From the NCBI GenBank assembly GCA_963802745.1, contig CAWDKL010000071.1, positions 214,161 to 278,160 on the forward strand: DNA of 64,000 nucleotides, read 5' to 3'. Source of the stretch: JAJPKK01 sp963802745. Lineage in GTDB: Bacteria > Pseudomonadota > Alphaproteobacteria > Rhizobiales > Xanthobacteraceae. Shown here one piece after another: positions 52,314 through 61,335 of the stretch. Position 1 is the first letter of the stretch. The number at the start of each line of letters is the position of its first letter. Position numbers and translations under genes: made by a program. A model generated the notes under the pieces. It was not told where the DNA came from and did no database searches. It was given only the letters and a program-made list of their open reading frames with translations.

Positions 52314-53165
52314 ATGGCCGACGCGCACGCGAAGCATCACGACTATCACCTGGTTGATCCGAGCCCGTGGCCGGCGTTCGGCTCGGTGTCGGCCTTCATC
52401 ATGGCGGTCGGGGCGGTCAGCTGGATGCACCATTCCTTCCAGGCAGCGCCTTTGGTATTCGGCGTCGGTGCCATCGGGGTGCTGTACACCATGCTGGCAT
52501 GGTGGACCGATGTGGTGAACGAAGCCGAGCATGGCGGGTTCCACAGCCGCGTGGTGCAGATTTCACACCGCTACGGCATGATCCTGTTCATCGCGTCCGA
52601 AGTCATGTTCTTCGTGGCATGGTTCTGGGCCTATTTCTCCACCGCCCTGTTTCCGAACGACATCCACCAGGTGATGCGCGCCGATTTCCTCGGGCACGAA
52701 TGGCCGCCGAAAGGGATCCAAACCTTTGATCCGTGGCATCTGCCGCTCCTCAATACCTTGATTCTCCTGACCTCCGGCACGACGGTCACCTGGGCGCATC
52801 ATGCGCTGCTGCATAATGATCGGCAGGGCCTCAAATGGGGGCTCATCCTCACCATTGCGTTGGGTTTGAGTTTCACTTGCGTGCAGGCTTATGAATACTC
52901 CGAGGCGCCGTTCCACTTCTCGGAGAACATCTACGGGGCGACATTCTTCATGGCGACGGGGTTCCACGGCGCCCATGTCATCATCGGCTCGATCTTCCTC
53001 ATCATCTGCCTGATCCGGGCACTGGCGGGCCAATTTACCCCGAAACAGCACCTGGGCTTCGAATTCGCCGCTTGGTACTGGCACTTCGTCGACGTGGTGT
53101 GGCTGTTCCTGTTCGCCTGCATATATGTCTGGGGCTCCGGGGCGTCGCACGCCGCCGCGCACTAG
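52314..53165 (+). CDS. coxC: cytochrome c oxidase subunit III
   Basis: The ATG at 52314 follows GACGGGAGACTCAAA. The 283-residue, seven-helix subunit carries the family signatures YGMILFIASEVMFFVAWFWA, TLILLTSGTTVTWAHHALLH, HFSENIYGATFFMATGFHGA and FAAWYWHFVDVVWLFLFACI. It stabilises proton uptake by subunit I. Complete. Two hairpins follow its stop. Confidence 0.96.
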   Translation: MADAHAKHHDYHLVDPSPWPAFGSVSAFIMAVGAVSWMHHSFQAAPLVFGVGAIGVLYTMLAWWTDVVNEAEHGGFHSRVVQISHRYGMILFIASEVMFFVAWFWAYFSTALFPNDIHQVMRADFLGHEWPPKGIQTFDPWHLPLLNTLILLTSGTTVTWAHHALLHNDRQGLKWGLILTIALGLSFTCVQAYEYSEAPFHFSENIYGATFFMATGFHGAHVIIGSIFLIICLIRALAGQFTPKQHLGFEFAAWYWHFVDVVWLFLFACIYVWGSGASHAAAH

Positions 53166-53239
53166 CCTCGCGTGTAGGATGGAAATGGCGCGATGTCTTC
53201 GCGCCGTCCTGGCTTACCCGACGAGCTTCGTTCTACCGG

Positions 53240-53269
53240 GGGCGGCACTGTCCGCCCTTTCGGTTTTTT
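53240..53269 (+). terminator. rho-independent terminator after coxC
   Basis: GGGCGG-CACTGT-CCGCCC (53240-53257) is followed by TTTCGGTTTTTT. Another stem, GGCGCGA-TGTCT-TCGCGCC, lies upstream at about 53187-53205. This probably ends or attenuates the cox message before DUF983 and surf1. Confidence 0.7.
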
Positions 53270-53281
53270 CAGGAGGCGCAG

Positions 53282-53671
53282 ATGGCACAGGAATGCTCCT
53301 ACCCTCCGGTGTCGCCGCTTTACGCCGGCCTGATGTGCCGGTGCCCGCGCTGCGGCAAGGGACGGCTGTTTCGCGGCTTTCTGAGCCTGCCGGACCGTTG
53401 CGAGGTTTGCGGGCTCGACTATGCGTTCATCGACGCCGGCGACGGGCCGGCCGTGTTCGTCATCTTCTTTTCCGGATTCGTGGTCGTCGGCAGCGCCTTG
53501 CTGGTCGAAGCGATGTATCAGCCGCCGTTCTGGCTCCACGCCCTGTTGTGGGGCCCGCTGATCCTGCTCACCACGCTGGGGCCGCTACGCCCCTTCAAGG
53601 GGCTGCTGGTCGCCCTGCAATATCATCACAAGGCCGCCGAAGGCCGCCTGGAACGCAGGCCGGGGGGTTGA
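53282..53671 (+). CDS. DUF983 family zinc-ribbon membrane protein
   Basis: The ATG at 53282 follows TTCAGGAGGCGCAG. The 129-residue product has two CxxC pairs forming a zinc ribbon (MCRCPRCGKGRLFRGFLSLP and RCEVCGLDY), then two membrane helices (AVFVIFFSGFVVVGSALLVE and LLWGPLILLTTLGPLRPFKG). DUF983 genes sit between coxC and surf1 in many alphaproteobacteria and are thought to help oxidase biogenesis, though no role is proven. Its stop overlaps the surf1 start (TGATG). Confidence 0.9.
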   Translation: MAQECSYPPVSPLYAGLMCRCPRCGKGRLFRGFLSLPDRCEVCGLDYAFIDAGDGPAVFVIFFSGFVVVGSALLVEAMYQPPFWLHALLWGPLILLTTLGPLRPFKGLLVALQYHHKAAEGRLERRPGG

Positions 53672-54454
53672 TGGCCCCGCTTCCGGCAAGCTCCGTGATA
53701 CCCGGATCGGCATCCCGATGGCACGGCGTGGTGGTGCCGAGCCTCGCCGCCGCAGTGGCGCTGGCGATCCTGATTTCGCTCGGTCTGTGGCAGCTCGAGC
53801 GCAAGGCCTGGAAGGAGGCGCTGATCGAGACGCTCGAGCAGCGGCTGTCGGCGCCGCCGGTCGCCTTGCCGCCGTCCGCCGAATGGGCTCGGCTCACGCC
53901 GCGCGGAGGATGAGTTCCGCCGGGTGAAGTTACGTGCCGAATTTGCCAACGACCGCGAGGTGCTGGTCTATACCGGCGGTTCGACGCTGCGGGAGACGAG
54001 CGGCGGCCCCGGCTATTGGATATTCACCCCGGCGCGTCTCGCGGACGGCGCCGTCGTGCTGGTCAATCGCGGCTTCGTGCCGGAGGGCAAGCAGACGCAC
54101 GCCGCGCGCCCCGATAGCCTGATCGACGGCCCGGTGGAGCTGGTCGGCGTCCTGCGCTGGCCCGAGCGGCCGGGGCTGTTTACCCCCAATCCCAACCCAG
54201 CCCGCAACACGTGGTTCGCCCGCGATTCCACCGCGATGGCGGCCGCACTGGGTATCGCTGCGGCCCCATTCTACGTGGAACTGGAAAGCCCCGAGCCGCC
54301 GGGCGGGCTGCCGCAGGCCGGCCGGCTTCACCCCACCCTGCCGAACAATCACTTCGGCTACGCGCTGACGTGGCTCGGCCTCGCGGCCGTGTTGGTCGGA
54401 GTTTACACGGCATGGCTGTTCGGTGGCTGGCGGCGGCAGGGGGCTGCGATGTAG
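53671..54454 (+). pseudogene. surf1: SURF1 oxidase assembly factor with one frameshift
   Basis: The first frame (53671-53913) encodes the N-terminal helix, VPSLAAAVALAILISLGLWQ followed by LERKAWKEALIETLEQRLSA, ending at EWARLTP. One extra C in CCGCGCGGAGG (about 53901-53904) breaks it. The second frame continues EDEFRRVKLRAEFANDREVL, YTGGSTLRETSGGPGYWIFT, VVLVNRGFVPEGKQ and the C-terminal helix NNHFGYALTWLGLAAVLVGV. Removing one base gives a normal SURF1 of about 260 residues. SURF1 aids haem a insertion. Since the rest of the operon is intact, a sequencing error is at least as likely as a real mutation. Confidence 0.85.
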
Positions 54455-54761
54455 GGCGGCGGCGAGCTTTTTCGGTTTGCGGTTGAAGAGACCTGCGATC
54501 AGCTATAATTGCATCAGTAGAACTCCGGCGGCGGACACGTTAGTCCTCTGGACTCGCGGCCAGTGTTGGTTGCCGCACGAATGGTGCACACATGTCGCAC
54601 AGAACGGATCGGATGTCTTCGCTATTCGCGATCCTGAGCACGGCTGCATATACCGTAGCGGCCGTCGCGTACCTCACCTTGGCTGTTGAAACGTTCGCAC
54701 CCAAATTTTGGAGCAATGTCTTGAATGTCTTGGCGGTCTTTCACGTCGGCTGATCTTTTCC

Positions 54762-55106
54762 ATGGGATCGCTGACATCCTTGCTGACGACCGATAGCGCG
54801 CAGTGGTACGAAACCTTGCCATTCGTGATCGGCTTTTTATTTGTACTCATCGAATTGGTCATCCGCATCGTGAGAGATAGACGCCCGTATTTTAGTGCCC
54901 CTGCGCTTGCATATATGCTGAGCGAACGCATTACCGTTTGCATCATACCCATGTACGGGATGGCGCTTGCCTTCGACCACGCGCTTGCCACAGCGATCAC
55001 GGACAAGAACAGCAAGGTGCTCGTTGTGGCGATGTTTGTAGCCTTCACCACCCTCATCATTCACATTTTCGAGGGATGGTTCGCAGACTCACAAAATAAA
55101 AGGTAA
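54762..55106 (+). CDS. hypothetical membrane protein (114 residues)
   Basis: From ATG 54762 (the frame is open from 54708) the product reads MGSLTSLLTTDSAQWYETLP. It has three likely helices: FVIGFLFVLIELVIRIV, a middle ITVCIIPMYGMALAFDHALA, and VLVVAMFVAFTTLIIHIFEG, ending WFADSQNKR. The GC content looks lower than in the cox operon next to it. I do not recognise a family. It may be a recently gained small gene. It converges with the HpaB-family gene. Confidence 0.55.
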   Translation: MGSLTSLLTTDSAQWYETLPFVIGFLFVLIELVIRIVRDRRPYFSAPALAYMLSERITVCIIPMYGMALAFDHALATAITDKNSKVLVVAMFVAFTTLIIHIFEGWFADSQNKR

Positions 55107-55122
55107 AGCTTCGAAGTCGCGC

Positions 55123-56592
55123 CTACACCGACCCCGCCGGCGTCGGGTAGCTCGCCATCATCTCATCCACCAGCCCGGTGCAGGCCGGCCAATCGAAGGT
55201 GCGATACGCGTGTCCGCGGGTGACGAACGACGCACCGGCGTAGAACATTTCATATTGGACATGGCGGGAGGCGAATTCCGATCCGAGCGCGTCCCAGGCC
55301 AGCTTGAAGAATTTTACCCGTTCCCGCGGCGCGAAGGCGGGCGAGCTCTGGGTTTTGTCGATCAGCCCGGCGATGAGCGGGTTGGCAAAATCCGCCACGC
55401 CTGAAGGCAGCATGATCAGCCCGCCGCCGGCCAGCTCCCGAATCGCGGTGATCACTTTCGGATAGAGCTGCTGGGTCAGGGTCTGGGCCGAATAGAGGAG
55501 GTGCCGGTCGGGCACGAAATAGCCGCCGGCTGCGCGCCCCTTGGCCTCCATGCCATGGAGCAGGCCGTCCACCAGCCCGACCTCGGCGGCGATCTGGCCG
55601 AGCGTTTCGCGCACCTGCGGAAATCCGATGATGCCATTGGCCTCGGCGATGCGGTGCGCGAGCCCGGCCAGGAACCGCATCTTCACCACCAGCCGGATCT
55701 GGCACTGATAGTTCTGGTACACATGCGCCGGGGTGGCGTGGAACTGTTTTTGTACCATCTCGATGTTCTGATTCACGAACACACGGTCCCAAGGCACCTT
55801 CACATCGTCGAAATACAGCACCGCATCGTTTTCATCGAACCGGCTCGACAGCGGATTGTCGAATTCCGAGCCGGCGTCTTCCTCGTAGGATTTGCGCGAC
55901 AGCACCCGCAAACCCTTCTGGTTCACGGGAACCGCGAACGACACCGCCTGCTTCTCGTCGCCCGCGACCAGCGGCTGGATACAGGTCACCAAGACTTCGT
56001 TCGCCATGATGCTCGAGGTCGCCAGCATCTTGGCGCCCCGGATGGTCAGGCCATGGCCATCCTCATCGACCACGCCGGCCGCAAGGTGCGGGTCGGCCTG
56101 CCGGTGCGCCGGCTGCGAGCGGTCGGCCTGCGGGTTGATGATCACGTAGGTGAGGAAGAGGTCGTGGTCGCGCGCGTAGGCATAATAGTCGCGCAGGGCG
56201 CCGGCCCGCTTGCGATCATAAGCCTCGAACAGGTCGAGCCCCATCACCATGCCGCCGATGCACGACGCCACATGATCGGGTGAGCGCCCCATGAAGCCGA
56301 AATGCAGGCCCGCCCAGGTCTCGAGTGCGCGCCGCCGTTCCAGCAGTTCCGAATAGCTGCCCGGCAGCTGCCAGCACCGGTTGATGCGGCGCCCCGTCGC
56401 CGGACTGGCAAACGTCATGGCTTCGATGTGGTCGGGCTGCGACTGGAAGTCATAGAGCGCGGCGGCGGAAGCCACCGCATTGCGAAACGCTCTATGGGAT
56501 GTCACGTCGGCGACACGCTCGCCATGAATAAAAACATCGCGTTGGTCGCGCAGGCTCGCGATATGATCGTGGCCCGTCTTCACTGGAATCAT
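55123..56592 (-). CDS. 4-hydroxyphenylacetate 3-hydroxylase family (HpaB-like) flavin-dependent monooxygenase
   Basis: The 489-residue product begins MIPVKTGHDHIASLRDQRDV followed by FIHGERVADVTSHRAFRNAV, the start of the HpaB N-terminal domain. The middle has YVIINPQADRSQPAHRQADP, LTIRGAKMLATSSIMANEVL and DAVLYFDDVKVPWDRVFVN. The C-terminal domain has GFPQVRETLGQIAAEVGLVD and RELAGGGLIMLPSGVADFAN. These two-component enzymes use reduced FADH2 from a separate reductase to hydroxylate phenols. No reductase gene (HpaC) is nearby. I choose the Met at 56592 as start because the upstream extension is unlike the family. Confidence 0.9.
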   Translation of the reverse strand: MIPVKTGHDHIASLRDQRDVFIHGERVADVTSHRAFRNAVASAAALYDFQSQPDHIEAMTFASPATGRRINRCWQLPGSYSELLERRRALETWAGLHFGFMGRSPDHVASCIGGMVMGLDLFEAYDRKRAGALRDYYAYARDHDLFLTYVIINPQADRSQPAHRQADPHLAAGVVDEDGHGLTIRGAKMLATSSIMANEVLVTCIQPLVAGDEKQAVSFAVPVNQKGLRVLSRKSYEEDAGSEFDNPLSSRFDENDAVLYFDDVKVPWDRVFVNQNIEMVQKQFHATPAHVYQNYQCQIRLVVKMRFLAGLAHRIAEANGIIGFPQVRETLGQIAAEVGLVDGLLHGMEAKGRAAGGYFVPDRHLLYSAQTLTQQLYPKVITAIRELAGGGLIMLPSGVADFANPLIAGLIDKTQSSPAFAPRERVKFFKLAWDALGSEFASRHVQYEMFYAGASFVTRGHAYRTFDWPACTGLVDEMMASYPTPAGSV

Positions 56593-56949
56593 CTCTATAC
56601 CGTCCCTGTGCGACCGGCCGTGTCGCCTCCACCCTTCGGCGGAGGTGAACGACACGAAAGTATCATTGCGGAAGACCGGAGGAAACCGGCCAAATGTCCT
56701 GCGTCAAAGATGCGGCTGCGATTCGCTGGCGGTTGACGGGTCTATTATGTTACGATTGCGTATGTGGGGTTGCGTCGTCAAATCGCATCGTGGGGAATGA
56801 GCGGATGACTGCAGGAAAAAATAGGGTTGACGCCAGGTCGCTGGCGAGCGGCCGGTTTACGGTAAAAGCGCCGCGGTGCCTAAGCTTCATCCCTCTCGTT
56901 ACCATGATTTAGGACCATCAACGACGCCACGAACGGACCGGCAGCTTTC
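56593..56949. other. 357-base divergent gap, HpaB-like gene and penicillin-binding protein
   Basis: This should hold promoters for both flanking genes. A TTGACG lies at 56827 with a small hairpin CCAG-GTCG-CTGG just after it, but no matching -10 at 16-18 bases. No other feature is recognised. Confidence 0.35.
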
Positions 56950-59900
56950 ATGGATACGATTCTCGTCAAACTCTTGGCTGCGTTTTTGACGCTTAGCCAG
57001 GTGGCCACGCGGCCCGATTCGATCAAGACCACGTTCGACCCGGTGCGCGATGTCCCCCAGGTCGCGCAGATTATGCGCGATGGCTGCGCTCACATGCGCC
57101 GCGCCTTCGATGTGGAATCGATCGATCTCGACGACCTCATCAAGACCGCGATGGACGATCCGGAAGCGATTTCGACCGATGTCAAGGCCCTCCATGGGCT
57201 GAAATTCGATAGCTTGATCGCCGTGTACCGGCAGTTCTGCAAGAACGAAACCATCCCCAATTCGCCGGTCGATCTCGGCGAGGTGATCCGCTTCTACGAT
57301 GCCGCGGTCGCGGACCTGCCGGACCAAAATCGCCTCAAGGGAGCCCGGCTTGCCGGCAATGCCGGCATTCTCGACGGCAGAGGTGAACGCTTCGCCGACT
57401 TGACCGAGAGTAACCGCCGTATTTGGGTGCCGCTAAAGGACATTCCGGTTCCTGTGCAGAAGGCCTTCATCGCGGCCGAGGACAAGCGCTTCTATGAGCA
57501 TAAAGGCATCGACGAGCGCGGCCTGATTCGCGCCATGGTGACCAACCTGGCGAGCCCCGGCCGGCCGCAGGGCGGTTCGACCATTACCCAACAGGTGGTG
57601 AAAAATCTGCTGGTCGGCGACGACGTCACCTATGAACGCAAAATGCGGGAGATGATCCTGGCGGCGCGGCTGGAACGCACCCTGTCGAAGTCGGAGATTC
57701 TCGAACTCTACCTCAATTCGATTTATCTGGGCCGCGGTGCGTGGGGCATCGAACTGGCGGCGCGCAATTTCTTCGGCAAATCCGCTTCCGCGCTGACGCT
57801 CCAGGAGGGTGCCATGCTGGCCGGCCTGCCCAAGGGACCCACCTATTACGGTCCCGATCGGCATCCCGACCGCGCGCGGGAGCGGCTCGCCTATGTGCTG
57901 AGCCGCATGCAGGAGGACGGTGATCAAGGGACTGGCGCGGTAGATGGCAGCGCCGTCGTGCTGCCGCGCATGGTCGCCTACACGCCGCCGGCGCAGCGGG
58001 ATTCCGGCTATTACTTTCTCGACCATATATCGCGCGAGGCACGAACTGCCGCCGGCATCGGGTTGCTCGGCGCGTCGGCCACGACGGTACGCACGACGAT
58101 CCGGCCGGAGCTGCAGCGCGCGGCCGAAGCAGCCCTGCAGGAAGGCTTGGCACAATACGAAATCCGCAATGCCCGCACCGAATGGCACGGCCCCGAAGCC
58201 AACCTCGCCGAAGCGATCCGGCGCATCGAGGCCGCGCGCCTGACAGCAGTAGCGGAACCGGCGGCGCCGTTCGAAGCGAAACCGCCGGCTGTGGATCCGT
58301 TTCGGGCACGCGCCGGGGCAGCGGCAGCGCCTGCGGGCGCGCGTCGCGCCGGCGGCCCACCGGCCGCCACGCCGCCGGCCAACAGGGTCAAGCCGGCTTG
58401 GCAGCAGGCGCTCGCGGCCGCGCGGCTACCGCTTTACGATGTGCACTGGACGCCCGCCGTCGTCCTCGCGGCGGGTGGATCGCGGGTTGGGCTTGCGGAC
58501 GGCCGCGTGCTGCCGCTGTCGTCGGTCGGACGGGCCGGACGGCGCGGCCTAAGCCTTTACGACGTGGTGCTGGTGAAGCTTGTCGATCAGGGCAAGCAGG
58601 CTTACGCCGACCTGCGCGTGCGGCCCACGGTCCAGGGTAGTGCCGTCGTCCTCGACAACAAGACGGGCGCCATTCTGGCGATGGTCGGCGGCTTCTCGTA
58701 TCCGATGAGCCAGCTCAATCGGGTTACTCAGGCAGTCCGTCAGCCAGGCTCCTCGTTAAAGCCGTTCACTTATCTGGCGGCGTTGCGTGCCGGCCTTCAA
58801 CCCAATACGCTGGTGCGTGACGAACCTTTGACGCTGCCGCCGATCGGCTACGCGTCCCGCGTGCGCGAGAAGGATTATTGGTCGCCCAAGAATGCGGATG
58901 GCGGCGGCAGCGGTATCACCACGCTGCGGCGCGGCCTGGAAAACTCGAAAAACCTCGTTACCGCGCACCTGCTCGATGGTGGCATCGACTCCGACCCGAG
59001 CCAAAGCCTATCCCAGGTCTGCGAACTGACAAGGGATGCGCAAATCTATCGGGAATGCGTCCCATATTATCCCTTCGTGCTCGGCGCCCAGCCGGCCCGG
59101 TTGATCGACCTGGCGGCTTTTTATACGGCGATCGCGACCGAGGGCCGGCGACCGACGCCCTATGGCATCGAATCGATCGAACAAAATGGCCGTGCGATCT
59201 ATACGCACAAGCCGGAGGTGAAATGGCTTGCCTCGGGCGATCGGCCGGCGTTCTTCCAGCTGCGTACCATGTTGCAGGGCGTGGTAGCGCGCGGTACCGC
59301 GCGGGCGATCGGACATCTGTCATCCTTCGTGGGAGGCAAGACCGGTACCAGCGATGACGAGAACGACGCCTGGTTCATCGGCTTCACCAACGATGTGACG
59401 ATCGGCGTATGGGTTGGTTACGATAACGCCGAAGGTATTCGAAGAACGCTCGGCCACGGCGAAACCGGCGGCCACCTGGCGGTGCCGATCTTCGAACGGA
59501 TCGTCCAGGCGACGTGGGCGAGCTACGCCGGCAAGACCCCGCTCAACCCGCCCTCGCCCGAAGCCAGGAAGGAGCTGGTGGCGATGACGATCGACCTCAA
59601 CAGCGGGAATCAACTAAGCGAACGCGGCGGCCGCGGGTTTACGGAATATTTTCGCGCACGGCACGGACGGGTGGAGGAGACCCAGTACCAGCTGGTCTCG
59701 CGCGATGACGTCGGCGACAATGATGATGATGACGATAACGAAGTCAGGTACCGGCCGAGCCCGCCGGTACACCGCCGGGTTATCGCACCCAGGCCGGCGG
59801 CCGGCTATTATGCCGCCGGAGCGGGGAGCTACACCAACGCTCCGCCGGCGGGCGGCTTATTTGCCGGAGGTCTGTTCGGCGGCTTGTTCGCGCCACCGCA

Positions 59901-60015
59901 ACGCCAAGCCCCTGCCTATTACGGCGCATATGGGGATCAGCGCCAGCGCGGCGACGACCGGCGCTGGACGCAGCCGCGCCGGGTCGACCCGGATGTATTA
60001 TGGCAACGCTATTGA
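56950..60015 (+). CDS. class A penicillin-binding protein (bifunctional transglycosylase/transpeptidase), unusual N- and C-terminal extensions
   Basis: The 1021-residue protein has a hydrophobic start (ILVKLLAAFLTLSQ) and a roughly 130-residue helical N-terminal domain not typical of PBP1. The GT51 glycosyltransferase follows from about residue 150, with catalytic Glu in IAAEDKRFYEHKGIDERGLI and GGSTITQQVVKNLLVGDD. The transpeptidase has SxxK in RQPGSSLKPFTYLAALRAGL, SxN in GLENSKNLVTAHLLDGG, and KTG in VGGKTGTSDDENDAWFIGFT. A Pro/Ala-rich insertion interrupts the region between domains (about 430-480). The C-terminus has an Asp run (DNDDDDDNEVRYR) and a Gly/Ala/Tyr-rich tail. It polymerises and crosslinks peptidoglycan. 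A secreted protein gene follows 35 bases later. Confidence 0.9.
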   Translation: MDTILVKLLAAFLTLSQVATRPDSIKTTFDPVRDVPQVAQIMRDGCAHMRRAFDVESIDLDDLIKTAMDDPEAISTDVKALHGLKFDSLIAVYRQFCKNETIPNSPVDLGEVIRFYDAAVADLPDQNRLKGARLAGNAGILDGRGERFADLTESNRRIWVPLKDIPVPVQKAFIAAEDKRFYEHKGIDERGLIRAMVTNLASPGRPQGGSTITQQVVKNLLVGDDVTYERKMREMILAARLERTLSKSEILELYLNSIYLGRGAWGIELAARNFFGKSASALTLQEGAMLAGLPKGPTYYGPDRHPDRARERLAYVLSRMQEDGDQGTGAVDGSAVVLPRMVAYTPPAQRDSGYYFLDHISREARTAAGIGLLGASATTVRTTIRPELQRAAEAALQEGLAQYEIRNARTEWHGPEANLAEAIRRIEAARLTAVAEPAAPFEAKPPAVDPFRARAGAAAAPAGARRAGGPPAATPPANRVKPAWQQALAAARLPLYDVHWTPAVVLAAGGSRVGLADGRVLPLSSVGRAGRRGLSLYDVVLVKLVDQGKQAYADLRVRPTVQGSAVVLDNKTGAILAMVGGFSYPMSQLNRVTQAVRQPGSSLKPFTYLAALRAGLQPNTLVRDEPLTLPPIGYASRVREKDYWSPKNADGGGSGITTLRRGLENSKNLVTAHLLDGGIDSDPSQSLSQVCELTRDAQIYRECVPYYPFVLGAQPARLIDLAAFYTAIATEGRRPTPYGIESIEQNGRAIYTHKPEVKWLASGDRPAFFQLRTMLQGVVARGTARAIGHLSSFVGGKTGTSDDENDAWFIGFTNDVTIGVWVGYDNAEGIRRTLGHGETGGHLAVPIFERIVQATWASYAGKTPLNPPSPEARKELVAMTIDLNSGNQLSERGGRGFTEYFRARHGRVEETQYQLVSRDDVGDNDDDDDNEVRYRPSPPVHRRVIAPRPAAGYYAAGAGSYTNAPPAGGLFAGGLFGGLFAPPQRQAPAYYGAYGDQRQRGDDRRWTQPRRVDPDVLWQRY

Positions 60016-60050
60016 GGCGCTATCGGTACCACGATCAGGACGGTGATCCG

Positions 60051-61094
60051 ATGACAATAAACAGCCTCGCCGCTGCGTGCGCCGCCGCGATCTTTGGGGT
60101 CGTGGCGCTGGCGGCCGGGGCGACGGTCGGCGTACAGGCGCAGGAATTCCAGATGCAGGAAGTTCCGGCGCTGGCGCCGCTCGCCGGCGCACTGGCGCCG
60201 CGAACCATCATGTTTACCGATCACCGCAAGGACGATATCGCGGATCCAGCCACCGGACTCGTGCGTTTCGCGGATTGGGAACGCGCCCGCCCGCAACAGA
60301 AGCAGCTGCTAAGCCTGTTCCCCGGGTTCGAAGAACCGACGGTCGCCAGTACCGAAGCGGGGTCGAAAACCCGCAAACGCCGGCTGCATGTCTATATCGC
60401 GGAGGCACGCTTTGCGTTGGCGAAACCCGCGGCATCGATCGACCTGGCAAAAACCATCTCGTTGCCGATGATCGAACAGCTCGACTCTTCCATCAAACAT
60501 CGCCTGATCGCCGCCGCCGATGCCATTCCCAACAAGGAGCAAAAGTCACCCAACCGCAACCCCGCGCGGGCGTGGTGCGAGGGCGGCAACCTGATCTGCA
60601 TCCAGTCGAAATACCAGCTTGAGGGGCGCCTCCCGCTCGGCATCGCGCTGGTCAACAAGCTGCGCGAAAGCCATCGGCGAATCTACGATTTCATGGAATT
60701 CCAAAGCGAGCTGCGCCTGATCCCGCAAGCCGAGATCAATCCGGCTGTCCTCACCAAGGCCACCGGAATCGACGCGCCGATCGCGGGCGCGATCGAGCAG
60801 AATATTTTTTACGTCAACCAGGTCATGCAATTCGGCAAATTCCTGGCGGTGCTGCAGCCCGATCCGGCCGACGCCAAACGTTCGATCGCAACCGTTTTCA
60901 TCTCGCTCGCGGTCGACAGCGAGCTGTTCGAGAAGAAGAAGGAACTCGAACATGTGCCGATCCTGCGCAATCTGGTGCCCGCGCAGGTGCTCGCCGGCAA
61001 CAGCTCGTTCAATACCGGCAACTCGATCAGCGGCGGCCTGCCGAAATACGCCCGCACCCGCGTCAAGGCGGTGGCGGCGATGTTCGACAAGTGA
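60051..61094 (+). CDS. secreted protein of unknown function, next to the penicillin-binding protein
   Basis: The 347-residue product has a signal peptide (SLAAACAAAIFGVVALAAGA, cleavage near VQAQE). The mature domain has KRRLHVYIAEARFALAKPAA, ARAWCEGGNLICIQSKYQLE with a probable disulphide, and RIYDFMEFQSELRLIPQAEI and YVNQVMQFGKFLAVLQPDPA. The C-terminus has a low-complexity NSSFNTGNSISGGLPKYART. I recognise no family. Its start lies 35 bases after the PBP stop, so the two are likely co-transcribed. A role in peptidoglycan synthesis or as a PBP partner is inferred only from position. Confidence 0.65.
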   Translation: MTINSLAAACAAAIFGVVALAAGATVGVQAQEFQMQEVPALAPLAGALAPRTIMFTDHRKDDIADPATGLVRFADWERARPQQKQLLSLFPGFEEPTVASTEAGSKTRKRRLHVYIAEARFALAKPAASIDLAKTISLPMIEQLDSSIKHRLIAAADAIPNKEQKSPNRNPARAWCEGGNLICIQSKYQLEGRLPLGIALVNKLRESHRRIYDFMEFQSELRLIPQAEINPAVLTKATGIDAPIAGAIEQNIFYVNQVMQFGKFLAVLQPDPADAKRSIATVFISLAVDSELFEKKKELEHVPILRNLVPAQVLAGNSSFNTGNSISGGLPKYARTRVKAVAAMFDK

Positions 61095-61261
61095 CGGACC
61101 ACGGCTGCGGTCGCGCCGAGTCATGCCGGTGAGCTCCATTCTTTGGTACTTCCCGGCGTGTCCTCAGGACGGGATTACGTAAGAAGGGCAAAGGTCGTGG
61201 CGGCCCATTCGTCATCGCCGGGCTTTCTCGTTCAGCAAGACATGGTGTGCCGATTATCGAG

Positions 61262-61294
61262 ATGGCCGGGACAAGCCAGAACAAGCCCGGCCAT
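61262..61294. repeat. 9-base perfect inverted repeat (REP-like), related to 28091-28114
   Basis: ATGGCCGGG (61262-61270), a 15-base loop, CCCGGCCAT (61286-61294). The arms are identical to those at 28091-28114. It sits between convergent genes, where it could also act as a bidirectional transcription stop. Confidence 0.7.
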
Positions 61295-61335
61295 GACCCG
61301 TGGCAAACGCCACCACTTTTGCCCCTCTTACGGGA

